Positions 43,075 through 51,223 of a stretch of 52,900 bases of DNA are shown here, piece by piece. Every line of letters starts with the position of its first letter. The stretch's first letter is position 1. A model generated the notes under the pieces. The model was not told where the DNA came from, ran no database searches, and saw only the letters and a list, made by a program, of their open reading frames with translations. This DNA is from Pseudomonadota bacterium (GTDB lineage Bacteria; Bdellovibrionota_C; UBA2361; SZUA-149; DAOLCO01), in the NCBI GenBank assembly GCA_027487795.1, contig JAIYCX010000005.1:1-52900 (forward strand), read 5' to 3'. A program made the position numbers and the translations under genes.

Positions 43075-43112
43075 CCGCACCTTACGGAGGAAAAGCGATT
43101 TTCCTCCGTAAG
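43075..43112. promoter_or_regulatory. Strong hairpin at the 5' side of the formyltransferase gene
   Basis: A perfect 14-bp stem (CTTACGGAGGAAAA at 43081-43094 with its complement at 43099-43112) has a GCGA loop. It is joined to CCGCACCTTA at 43075-43084, the inverted copy of 42281-42290. Because the gene is transcribed away from it, it is a boundary structure, a leader element or a terminator for transcription coming from the right. Confidence 0.5.
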
Positions 43113-43235
43113 ATAGATTAGTCTTCTACCCATAGTCTATATTTTGAAAGCTTTTTAGTGCCCTTGCGGGAGAAAGGTCAATTTTATTAGAATAAATATC
43201 AATAAATATAACATTTTGTTATGTTTATAACAAAG

Positions 43236-43436
43236 CTAAAATAATTTTGCTCCATCAGGTACTTTTTTATTGGGAGAAACCAAAACAACAGCACTAGCTT
43301 CGCCTGGTAGGCCGGTAATTAAACATTCGGAAAAGAAATTTGCAATCTGTTTTTTTTTAGGGAAGTCTTTAACCTCTATAATAGTACCAACACGTAATTC
43401 AGCTTTCTCAAAATCTTCCAATGTTATTTCTTGCAT
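43236..43436 (-). pseudogene. CsaA-like tRNA-binding protein with an internal in-frame deletion
   Basis: The 66-residue frame begins like CsaA (FEKAELRVGTIIEVKDFP) and ends like CsaA (IANFFSECLITGLPGEASAVVLVSPNKKVPDGAKLF). CsaA proteins are about 110 residues, and the middle of roughly 45 residues between these parts is missing. In CsaA both break points carry a similar FP(K)-type sequence, so recombination between short repeats would explain an in-frame loss. CsaA is an export-related chaperone with a tRNA-binding OB fold. The fold would be broken here because central strands are gone. It is probably a pseudogene, though a shortened functional protein cannot be excluded. Confidence 0.65.
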
Positions 43437-43615
43437 ATGTATAAATTTTTAAGGTTTACTCCTAACTTATTACAGATTCTCAAAACAAAAATACATAAAT
43501 AGTTGAATATTATTAGCATATTTATCGATTTGACTATTTAGCCAGTCCTAGTAGAGTTATTTAGTTAATTTTCAGGTTCTCTAAGGAATCTATTCTTGGG
43601 TAGAAGGAAGGTTTT

Positions 43616-44611
43616 ATGACTCGGAAAAAGGCTTTGAAAGTTACTCCTTTTGACGTAGATGCAAAATTCAAAATTGTTTATGCATCTACTATACAGCAGG
43701 CTAGGCGTTATCGTGATAAGGGATATGTCCCCATTGAGTGTTCCTTTGGAGGAGAAAGCGTGGTTGATGATGTTTTTAGCATGGATCACCACGGAGCACT
43801 TAGTCACCAGGAAAGTGTCGCAGTTCGTGCTTACAGAGATCATTTTGGAGCTCGAAGACACGACCCTAGATTTGTGGTTACGGGATTTCCTGATGAAGAT
43901 GCCACATTTGCGATTTGCTCATTGGCTGGTTGCATACCTCATCAGTCACTTGCTAATCTTTTTCCTAATGCACCATCTGGTATTTTGCTCTCCGCGCGTC
44001 AAAACATGCTTCACGTTGCTGAGCTGATCGCGGAAGCTGATATCGATCCGGATAGTGCATTAAAGTTAGTGGATACATTTTTTGGACGAATGGTGCTTAA
44101 CTGGAGGCTTGAAACTCATGCGACAGCTCGTGATATACTTGCATGGTATGGTGGCGTCAGTCGTTGGAGAAGTCTGCTTACTACTCAAGGTGACCGTTTT
44201 GTTGAAGTTAGTCGGGAAGTTCAAGAGCAGCGTATAGAGCGATTGATTGGAGCTCGACAAAAGCAATGTGGGGAAGGAATTTTAGTCGTCGACTTTTCTG
44301 AGTTTGGCCCGAATTCGGCTTATTATAGAGCTTGGTTTGAAAGGTCGAATATTAATGTTCTGGTTGCCTTTATTGGTGGACCAGAGGGTGTTGGCAATTG
44401 TTCTTTTGTCTGTCGCGACTTTGCTACAGCAACTGAGCTTTTTGGAGATGGGGGGTTATTGTCGATATATTCACAATTAACTCCGTCTGGATCGGGTGGT
44501 CGAGAAATTATAGGAGGAAGTCGTAGGGGCGGTTTCTATACGTGGGACACGGCAGTATCTTTTGGTGAGCAGTTTCAATCTCTTTCAAAGAAAGTGAAAG
44601 TTCTAAAATGA
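43616..44611 (+). CDS. DHH-superfamily phosphoesterase-like protein
   Basis: The 331-residue protein starts at the ATG at 43616 after GAAGGAAGG. The motif VFSMDHHGALSHQESVAVRAY near 53-73 carries the DHH signature, and GGREIIGGSRRGG near 298-310 matches the glycine-rich DHHA1 motif. Other aspartates of the family are less obvious (FPDEDATFAI near 90). DHH proteins hydrolyse nucleotide phosphodiesters or pyrophosphate. This is an atypical member and the substrate is unknown. CGN arginine codons and higher G+C separate it from the host genes. Its stop overlaps the start of the next gene (ATGA), so the two form a small operon. Confidence 0.65.
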   Translation: MTRKKALKVTPFDVDAKFKIVYASTIQQARRYRDKGYVPIECSFGGESVVDDVFSMDHHGALSHQESVAVRAYRDHFGARRHDPRFVVTGFPDEDATFAICSLAGCIPHQSLANLFPNAPSGILLSARQNMLHVAELIAEADIDPDSALKLVDTFFGRMVLNWRLETHATARDILAWYGGVSRWRSLLTTQGDRFVEVSREVQEQRIERLIGARQKQCGEGILVVDFSEFGPNSAYYRAWFERSNINVLVAFIGGPEGVGNCSFVCRDFATATELFGDGGLLSIYSQLTPSGSGGREIIGGSRRGGFYTWDTAVSFGEQFQSLSKKVKVLK

Positions 44612-45033
44612 AAAAGTATTTGATGGGAATGGACGGTTGGCGATTTGTTGTCGCGCAACTCGAAAAAGAATCTAATGGATGGAGGAAATATTTACCTTGG
44701 AATAGTCATATTTCTCTTCAGAATCGTTCGAAATGTAAGCGATCAGATTTCTTGCGCGTCGTCAGCATTATTTTGGATCTCTGGAAAGAAGGGAAGCAAA
44801 ATTTGATCGATTCCCTTGCTCTGGTATGTGATCACGGTGGAAACCCTATACCTAAAGAGCTTGAATCTAGCTTAGACAGGGAGGGGTTAAGGCAAACTGG
44901 TCTTGTCGATGAAAAGATGAAACTTTCGACTATTGATCAGCCCATTGTGTATTCACTTCTTGGGGGAGGAATCGATAGCTTCTCTGGTATGTGGGATCCA
45001 TGGGATTCTCTCTGCCACCGAGTTAATGTTTGA
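44608..45033 (+). CDS. Unknown small protein coupled to the DHH-like gene
   Basis: The 141-residue protein starts at an ATG overlapping the DHH-like stop by 4 bases. It is soluble, Trp-rich (WRFVVAQLEKESNGWRKYLPW at the start and GMWDPWDSLCHRV at the end) and contains VCDHGGNPIPKELESSLDREGLRQTG and QPIVYSLLGGGIDSF. No family is recognised. Composition matches the DHH-like gene and not the surrounding host genes, so the pair was probably acquired together. The end sequence may form the C-terminal part of a nucleotide- or RNA-binding unit, but that is only a guess. Confidence 0.5.
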   Translation: MKKYLMGMDGWRFVVAQLEKESNGWRKYLPWNSHISLQNRSKCKRSDFLRVVSIILDLWKEGKQNLIDSLALVCDHGGNPIPKELESSLDREGLRQTGLVDEKMKLSTIDQPIVYSLLGGGIDSFSGMWDPWDSLCHRVNV

Positions 45034-45149
45034 TAATAAATAAAGGTTTACTTGGCAGTTATATGAACAATTGTTTGTGTAGCTGCGTAATTTTTTTACG
45101 AGACAAAGTTAACAATTTCGGATTACGATTAACTGATCATGTCACAGGC

Positions 45150-45531
45150 TCAAACAATAATGGGCGTGCATAGTTCTACCAATGTTCCGTCAGGACAACG
45201 AACATACGACACGGTTTGACCCCAAGGCTTTTCTTTGGGTAGTTGCACCTGCTGCTATTGCACGTTTATGAGCAGTGGTAACATCAGAAGTAACAAGTGC
45301 TATCTCTATGCCTAGTGGTTGAGCTGAGCTATGTGCCTTTATGTGACCTGTAGGAAAATTCATCTCTCCAAGTTCGTGCGATGCGAATGCAAGAGTAGTT
45401 TCGCCAGTTTCAAGTTCACCATAGGTCCCAGACTCATGTAGAAAACGACGCTCAAGACCAAATGCACGATTAAAGAATTCTAGTGATGTAGCTACGTGAG
45501 GCACATAGATGATTGTATATCCAAATTTCAT
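45150..45531 (-). pseudogene. VOC/glyoxalase-like protein disrupted by a frameshift
   Basis: On the minus strand the first frame (ATG at 45531) reads as a vicinal oxygen chelate domain: MKFGYTIIYVPHVATSLEFF and later LGIEIALVTSDVTTAHKRAI. Around 45238 the frame departs and ends after an unrelated [12 protein letters not shown]. The next frame continues with [20 protein letters not shown] and then ELCTPIIV before a stop at 45150-45152. That is the expected ending of this family, including the metal-binding glutamate. The lesion lies near CCCAAAGAAAAGCC, an A-rich run. It is either a real frameshift making a pseudogene or a sequencing error. Confidence 0.8.
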
Positions 45532-45597
45532 TGTAATTTCCTTTTTAATACTTGCTAGTATAGCGAATATTATCTCTGGTTTAATAAATATTTATTG

Positions 45598-45762
45598 AAC
45601 CGTCTGTTTGAACAAAATTTAAATAATCTTGCGCAAGACTGAAGCCACCACAAGCTCCGGAACATACCTTGCAGTTGCAAGGTGGTTTCCGGAGTCTTGT
45701 CCGCGCAATTAAGCCACCCCCTTGCGTCTGCAATAATTTAAATTTTGTTCAAACAGACGGTT
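45598..45762. repeat. Variable-arm element B1
   Basis: Arms of 27 nt at 45598-45624 (starting AACCGTCTGTTTGAACAAAA) and 45736-45762 are perfect inverted complements. The 111-bp core contains a two-part hairpin: outer stem CTCCGGAA with TTCCGGAG (8 bp) and inner stem ACCTTGCA with TGCAAGGT (8 bp). It begins with CTTGCGCAAG and ends with CCCCCTTGCGTCTGC. Core landmarks are shared with element B2, which is inverted relative to it, and partly with the A elements. It lies between the VOC remnant and the duplicated membrane protein gene. Confidence 0.85.
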
Positions 45763-45934
45763 TTTGCTTTTCTATATTTAATTAAAAAAGTTCATAGATT
45801 TAAAATAATTTATTAAGTATGCGTATTGTTATTTGAAAGTATTTTTTACTATTCTTTCTTCTGTAACTTCACACTAGTAAGACAGAAAAATAATTAAAAG
45901 TTTCAATTTTTTATATCACGACGTTCTTCTTTGA

Positions 45935-46513
45935 TTATAATACTTCAAGAAATTGTTGGATACATCGATACAAATAGAAGAATAGAAATGAGAAAACAAA
46001 AAGTAAATTAATCTTTTCTGATTTTTCCAAAGGCAGCTTATTACTGCGCAACGACGGATCAAGGAGAAGCACTAAGCCTCGACATATTATTACCCCGTAT
46101 ATTGCTACTAAACTAAGTACTATTAAAAAAAATTTCGCCTGAATTAACGGGAGACTTAGATGTTGAATTAAAGCTCCTAAAATACACAAAAAGCATATGC
46201 TTAACGTTGCAATATAACGACTTTGAGAACCAGCAACATATTTGGATCTCTCTGACATTTTTAAAGGCGTTCCATTACTAATTAGCGATGGACTAAAGAG
46301 AAGCAACAAGCCCCGACTTGCGATAATTCCATGTATTGCTACCGAACTCAGTATTATTAAAAAAATATCACCCGATTTAACGGGAGACTCGGACATCGAA
46401 ATTAGGACTCCTAAAAAACATAAAAAGCATATACTTAGTGTTACTATATATCGAGAACGAGAGCCGACTAGATATTTCGACCACTTTAGAGGATCGTTAA
46501 AAAAGTTCGACAT
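45935..46513 (-). CDS. Internally duplicated membrane protein of unknown function
   Basis: The 192-residue protein starts at the ATG at 46513 (AAGGAAATATCT upstream). It consists of two copies of a unit of about 80 residues: SKYLVGSRSRYIVTLSICF...RGLLLLFSPSL (about 12-78) and SKYVAGSQSRYIATLSICF...RGLVLLLDPSL (about 90-155). A final membrane segment (LLFVFSFLFFYLYRCIQQF) follows. Each unit has two membrane helices, so five are predicted. I know no family with this exact unit. The duplication is recent at protein level and looks conserved, so it may be functional. Confidence 0.6.
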   Translation of the reverse strand: MSNFFNDPLKWSKYLVGSRSRYIVTLSICFLCFLGVLISMSESPVKSGDIFLIILSSVAIHGIIASRGLLLLFSPSLISNGTPLKMSERSKYVAGSQSRYIATLSICFLCILGALIQHLSLPLIQAKFFLIVLSLVAIYGVIICRGLVLLLDPSLRSNKLPLEKSEKINLLFVFSFLFFYLYRCIQQFLEVL

Positions 46514-46901
46514 AGATATTTCCTTTTTTCGGGAGGGCTAATATAATTTTACACTAATTGACTTGTTCTAGTATTTTCAATGAAATAAATATCATAAAAT
46601 ATTTGTAGGATCTACTTAAATACTTACCACTATTAATTATCCTTCACCTCATACTAGTTAACAACTTTCCATGAACTGATAAAATATTTCAGTTTGTATT
46701 AGAGAAATCGTAATTCTAATATTTACATGTTTGATATTTATACTGCATCCTTATTTTCAAAGGGATGACGTTGTTGTCGTAAGTGTAAGGGGTATGGCGT
46801 GTAAGTATCGAGATTACAGTTTGAAAAAGATTAATGAATCGAAATCAATTATCACAAGTTTTTAACTAAATGGTCAAATAAAATAAGTGATGCGCGGGGC
46901 A
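46514..46901. other. Intergenic region without recognisable gene
   Basis: This 388-bp AT-rich stretch lies upstream of the duplicated membrane protein gene and left of element B2. I found no coding sequence, tRNA, or convincing terminator in it. Confidence 0.5.
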
Positions 46902-47049
46902 AGAGGTATTAGATCTAGTCTCTTCGCAGATGGCGAGGGGAGGTTGTTGCGCGGGCTTGATTTCGGAAACGCCGTTGCTCAGCAAGGGCTGTTCCGAAAC
47001 AAGCGGTGGCTTCAGTTCGACACAAGAAGAGACTAGATCTAATACCTCT
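46902..47049. repeat. Variable-arm element B2, opposite orientation to B1
   Basis: Arms of 24 nt at 46902-46925 (starting AGAGGTATTAGATCTAGTCT) and 47026-47049 are perfect inverted complements and unrelated to other arms. The 100-bp core carries GCAGATGGCGAGGGGAGG and TTGCGCGG, and the hairpin TTTCGGAA...TTCCGAAA enclosing TTGCT-C-AGCAA. It ends with GGTGGCTTCAGT. Compared with the reverse complement of B1, the outer hairpin pairs C-G are replaced by T-A on both sides. It lies just past the 3' end of mnmC. Confidence 0.85.
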
Positions 47050-47103
47050 GGGGGGGAACTATATGCTAATTTTTTGAATAATGCGTAGGCAGTAAAGTAA
47101 TGC

Positions 47104-49020
47104 TCAGCTTCTCCAAATAAAAGACGCAGGATATATTTCTTGAATACTGATTCCTCGCTTCTTCTCTCTGTTCTTAAATCTAACAGGACTAAGTTCTTTT
47201 AAAAGATCAGCTTCAACTGGACTAGTGGTATTTAATATTTCTGCTGCAATAATTTCAGCTGCTAGAAAAGTAGAAACCATTCCTCTTGAACCATGTCCTA
47301 AGGAAAGATGAATTTTTGAATTTTCTGAAATGCGTCCAATTATCGGTACCCTATCAGGGCTGGTTGTTCTGAAACATACTCTACCTTCTTTGTATTCAGC
47401 TCCAAGTGGGTTTTTATCTTGTAGTTTAGTTTCTGAATCCGAATTTAAGTTTAATGTTTTTTCTAGTCTATGAATTAGATCGTCAAAAATTTTTGGATTT
47501 GTTTCTTCGATATGACTATTATGTTCGTAAGTTGCTCCTAAAACAAATTCATTGTCGTTTACTGGTACTAGATAGCCATCGTAACATAAGGGCATTTCTG
47601 GGGAGAAGTTATTTAGAGTAATATGACAGAGTTCACCTTTTATTTTTTCTACGGGAACCCATTCTAGAATTTTTTGAAAAGCGCTATCAAAACCACCTGC
47701 AAATATTAGATGATCAAACTCGTATTCGGCTCCTGAGCAGGTTATTGTGACTTTACTTTCTGATTCTTTGATATCTTCTATTTTAGAATTTAACTTTAAT
47801 TCTATGTTTTTTTTACCTAGTTCTAATATTGCCTGTAACAACTCTTTTGGCTGAATTGATCCTCCTTCTTTAAAAAGTAGACTATCCGGATCGTTTTGTT
47901 TTGTAATTATACTTTCTAAACCAAGTTCTTCTATTTTAGACCAAACTGATTTCCATTTTTTTACATTACAATAACGTAGTGCCCCGTTAAGTGATAAGGT
48001 TTTTATTTTTATTTGTTTGTTAATTTGAGCGATGAGCCTTAGAGAATATAAATATCCAGCTAGATAGTAGCGACATTGCATGTCTGGCACCGATGAGATT
48101 TGAGGCATTATTACAGCTCTTAAATTACCTGAAGCTTTGGTGGAGAAGTCTGGTTCCTTTTCGAAAATAGTAACTTCTAATCCTCTCTGACTTAAGGAGT
48201 GAGCAGCAGCAATACCTGATAGTCCGCCACCTATTATAGCTACTTTTTTATTTTGTATTTTTTTCTGTTCTATTGAAACATTATCTAAGCATAGCTCACC
48301 AATTGTCATTTCTTTTTTCTCGCCATGCCCTTTGATTTTTGTGCATTTGAAGCCAGCCTCTTCAGCGGCTTCTATGACGGGTCTTGAGCAGGAATATGTA
48401 GAGAAAGTAGTTCCTAGTTTCGAATTCTTTCGGATATTATTAAAAACTTCCTTGCTCCACATTTCTGAATTTTTCTTTGGACTAAATCCATCTAAATACC
48501 AAGCATCAAATTTAGAATTAATATTATGTAGAGCAGTATTTATTTTGTTAAAAATTAATGTTAGTGAGCAGCGACCATTAGCTAATAAGATTTGATGATG
48601 ACCTTTTATTCTAGGAGGATAAAGTTCAATTAGTTCATTTGTGAATTCTCTTAAAGATTCTAAAGTAGTGTCATTATTTTCGTTTATTAATAATTTATTA
48701 TAAAAATTTTCTAGATCTAATTTGCTTACTGGAAAGCCTTCAATTGAAGTATATGATAAATATAGATCAGGATATTTTTGTAATTGTTGCCATGTGCTAA
48801 GTAGTGAAACACCGAAACCAAATCCTAGTTCACAAATAGAAAAGTATTTGGGTGATTCTAATTTTTCTAATCTTTCATGCAAAAAGTTACCGTTTACAAA
48901 AACATGACTGGCTTCTTCAAGCGCGCCATTCTTTGAATGGAAAATGTCTTGAAATAACTCGGAATAAGGCGAGCCGTTTAATTTTGAAATTATATGATCT
49001 GGTAGCTTAAAGGAGTCCAA
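47104..49020 (-). CDS. mnmC: Bifunctional tRNA 5-methylaminomethyl-2-thiouridine biosynthesis protein MnmC
   Basis: MnmC completes the wobble modification mnm5s2U34 of tRNA: the oxidase domain converts cmnm5U to nm5U and the methyltransferase domain makes mnm5U. The 638-residue protein starts with TTG at 49020, after TTAGGAC. The N-terminal methyltransferase half shows ICELGFGFGVSLLSTW at about 62-77 and AWYLDGFSPKKNSEMWS near 172-188. The FAD half starts at KKVAIIGGGLSGIAAAHSLSQRG near 258-280 and ends with SLGHGSRGMVSTFLAAE. Both halves are complete, as in many proteobacteria. The gene is divergent from the HDOD-like gene. Confidence 0.93.
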   Translation of the reverse strand: MDSFKLPDHIISKLNGSPYSELFQDIFHSKNGALEEASHVFVNGNFLHERLEKLESPKYFSICELGFGFGVSLLSTWQQLQKYPDLYLSYTSIEGFPVSKLDLENFYNKLLINENNDTTLESLREFTNELIELYPPRIKGHHQILLANGRCSLTLIFNKINTALHNINSKFDAWYLDGFSPKKNSEMWSKEVFNNIRKNSKLGTTFSTYSCSRPVIEAAEEAGFKCTKIKGHGEKKEMTIGELCLDNVSIEQKKIQNKKVAIIGGGLSGIAAAHSLSQRGLEVTIFEKEPDFSTKASGNLRAVIMPQISSVPDMQCRYYLAGYLYSLRLIAQINKQIKIKTLSLNGALRYCNVKKWKSVWSKIEELGLESIITKQNDPDSLLFKEGGSIQPKELLQAILELGKKNIELKLNSKIEDIKESESKVTITCSGAEYEFDHLIFAGGFDSAFQKILEWVPVEKIKGELCHITLNNFSPEMPLCYDGYLVPVNDNEFVLGATYEHNSHIEETNPKIFDDLIHRLEKTLNLNSDSETKLQDKNPLGAEYKEGRVCFRTTSPDRVPIIGRISENSKIHLSLGHGSRGMVSTFLAAEIIAAEILNTTSPVEADLLKELSPVRFKNREKKRGISIQEIYPASFIWRS

Positions 49021-49201
49021 GCTAGGTCCTAAGGTTTAAATTTTTGGTATGTAGTTTTTTCATAGCATTCTAGTAGTCTAAGTAACAATTCAAGCAACTC
49101 TGAAATTATTTATTAAAGATTTTAAATACTTATATATTGGATAAAGTTGGTACAGTATCCGCATTATAAATATTAACACAACTGCTTCGAACACCCCCGA
49201 A

Positions 49202-49254
49202 GGCAAGGTATGGAATTTAATTTATTAAATCTCATATCTTGCCTCTTTTTTTTC
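49202..49254 (+). terminator. Intrinsic terminator inside a divergent promoter region
   Basis: A stem of 11 bp with one G-T pair (GGCAAGGTATG at 49202-49212 with CATATCTTGCC at 49233-49243) is followed by TCTTTTTTTTTCTT. It faces the plus strand but lies between two divergent genes, with no upstream gene on that strand. It could end a small RNA starting near 49150 or act as an attenuator in the leader of the 49322 gene. Confidence 0.65.
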
Positions 49255-49321
49255 TTAAAATCTGCCGATTACATTCTACAACTAAGAAGGACGTAATCAA
49301 GAATATGGATTTTAAGAAATA

Positions 49322-50758
49322 ATGAGTGAAGACTTATCACCTCTCGATAGAGCAACAAATCTAGTTTCTACGCAGTGGTTCCCGTACTCAAGAACTAATG
49401 CAGAAGCTTTGTTAGGAACATTAAAAGAAAGTAGCTTCTCTGCAAATCGAGATTTATTCTGGGACCGTTTATCTTCTGACCCTTCTTTGTTTCTTTTATA
49501 TTTAAAATTCTATTCAGCTTCTAAGGATAGAGATGAGAATCCGGTTACTACATATGAAGAAATGTATGAAGCTAGTCCTGATACCATAAGTAAATACTTG
49601 GTCGAGGCGATTAATCATCCGATTGGTCATCAGATGAAAGATCTTACAAAGGTTCAAGAAATAAGATTAGCGGAAACAACTTTAAGCAGATTAGTAACAT
49701 CAAAGCTTGCATCAAAAGCTCAAGTTTCAAAAAACCTTTCTATTTCAACTTCACTTCTTAGGCAGCTAGGACTTAGTTTAATAGCATGGAATTATCCTAG
49801 AGTTTTTGAAAAAATATGGCTTACAAAAACTGTTGATGTTAGTATAGATTCTGAAATTAGAAAAATATTAGGTTTCACTCCATTATTATTAGCTCACTCT
49901 GTAATTAAAAGTTGGGAAATAAATAAGCTTTTTGAATCACTAGTTACAGAGAATCCAAATGAGGCAAATCTTAAGAAAGAAAATAACGATCTTGCATTAT
50001 ACTTATTAACAGTATGCAGAGTAGGAGAGTCCTTTTCTAGGGCTTTAAATCCAAGCGTATACGAGAGTGCTCAAGTTGATGCTTTTAATTCTTTTCAATT
50101 TTTAGCAAAAGCTTTTGGAACTTCTATAGTATCTAGAATAGTTACTGAAGCTAAGGTTAGTTTAGATTCTTGTTCAGAGGGCCTTTCGCAGTTAATATCA
50201 GATACGTTTGAAAGTGATTTTACGGAATTAGTATCTTCTGAGAAAAAAGTTAGAAAAATGTTTTCTACTAATCCTTGGGTTCAATATTTGGAGCCAACTG
50301 TTAAGGATTTATTCAGAAAAACATATGGAGCAATTGTAAAACAATCAAATCCCTCAGAATCTTTGAAGATATTTTCTAAGGAAATTTTCCCAGCCTCAAG
50401 TTTTAATAATTTTGTTGTATACCTATTTGATCCTTTGGAGGCTATCTTATATCCATCATTATCACTTGGTAAGTTTTCTACTGTGAAGCCAAAGGTTATA
50501 CCTTTGTATGGTGCAAAAAATCCATTTCATGATTTAGTTGTTTCGTCTCTTGAAATGACAATGCCAGTTAGGCAAAGCATCAGTATAAGTGATACTGGAG
50601 CAGCGGGTAAAAAGGAAATTTCAGTCGTAGTTGGTGGCTTCGGTGAGAAATCTAGGGTCGGAGTACTTTATGGTGAGCTTTCAGAAGGAGCTACTGAAGA
50701 TCCAATTAAATATTTTAAAGCTTTTCAAATGATACTTAAGGATAGCTTAGGACTTTAA
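49322..50758 (+). CDS. HDOD-like domain protein, tentative
   Basis: The 478-residue cytoplasmic protein contains LLRQLGLSLIAWNYPRVFEKI near 155-175 and EIRKILGFTPLLLAHSVIKSWEIN near 188-211. This spacing, LLRxLGxxLIAxxYP then ExxxLGFxxxxLAxxVIxxW, is that of the HDOD domain, a metal-less relative of HD phosphohydrolases used in signalling. The N-terminal DLFWDRLSSDPSLFLLYLKFYS could be the first HDOD helix pair, where a locus of HDOD proteins selects modules. The C-terminal part (about 330-470) is a separate unrecognised domain. There is no output domain such as GGDEF. The family call is moderate. Confidence 0.5.
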   Translation: MSEDLSPLDRATNLVSTQWFPYSRTNAEALLGTLKESSFSANRDLFWDRLSSDPSLFLLYLKFYSASKDRDENPVTTYEEMYEASPDTISKYLVEAINHPIGHQMKDLTKVQEIRLAETTLSRLVTSKLASKAQVSKNLSISTSLLRQLGLSLIAWNYPRVFEKIWLTKTVDVSIDSEIRKILGFTPLLLAHSVIKSWEINKLFESLVTENPNEANLKKENNDLALYLLTVCRVGESFSRALNPSVYESAQVDAFNSFQFLAKAFGTSIVSRIVTEAKVSLDSCSEGLSQLISDTFESDFTELVSSEKKVRKMFSTNPWVQYLEPTVKDLFRKTYGAIVKQSNPSESLKIFSKEIFPASSFNNFVVYLFDPLEAILYPSLSLGKFSTVKPKVIPLYGAKNPFHDLVVSSLEMTMPVRQSISISDTGAAGKKEISVVVGGFGEKSRVGVLYGELSEGATEDPIKYFKAFQMILKDSLGL

Positions 50759-50773
50759 AAAAATTGCAAAAAT

Positions 50774-51223
50774 TTAGTTGTTATTTAAACCAACTCTATT
50801 GACCAAGTATTTAATAATTTTTCCCAGAATTGGAATTTCCGAAAACAAAATAGAGCTGTCCCAGTAATCTATATGTGCACAAATTAATTGTTCTGAATTT
50901 AAAAGTATCTCAGAGCAGCCTTTAATCTGTATTTTTTTTTGTGTTATTAGTTTGCTACTAGAGATAAAATTTAAAGTCCAAGTACAGAGGCATATATTTT
51001 CCGTGAAGCTTTTTGAGTGGATTTTGAAGTCCATGTATTTTGTATCTGTAAAAGCTTTTTCAAAAATACCTCGGTAAGCAGCCTTGCCTTTAACGTTATT
51101 GAAGGGATCTTTGAATTGAACATCTTCGCTCAAGATGTCCAATATTGGACTTATTTTTTCTAAAGTCAGCCCCTCTAGTTTTTCTAAATATTCGTTAAAA
51201 ACATTTTCTTTGACATTTATCAT
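50774..51223 (-). CDS. NTF2-like/SnoaL-like fold protein
   Basis: The 149-residue protein carries the pattern of small alpha+beta barrel proteins of the NTF2 superfamily: LSEDVQFKDPFNNVKGKAAYRGIFEKAF near 31-58, then a sheet and SEQLICAHIDYWDSSILFSEIPILGKIIKYL near 109-139. The FxDPFNxVxG and DYWD parts are typical of stand-alone SnoaL-like proteins in proteobacteria. Such proteins bind small hydrophobic ligands or act as isomerases, but the reaction is not known here. It converges with the HDOD-like gene. Confidence 0.6.
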   Translation of the reverse strand: MINVKENVFNEYLEKLEGLTLEKISPILDILSEDVQFKDPFNNVKGKAAYRGIFEKAFTDTKYMDFKIHSKSFTENICLCTWTLNFISSSKLITQKKIQIKGCSEILLNSEQLICAHIDYWDSSILFSEIPILGKIIKYLVNRVGLNNN

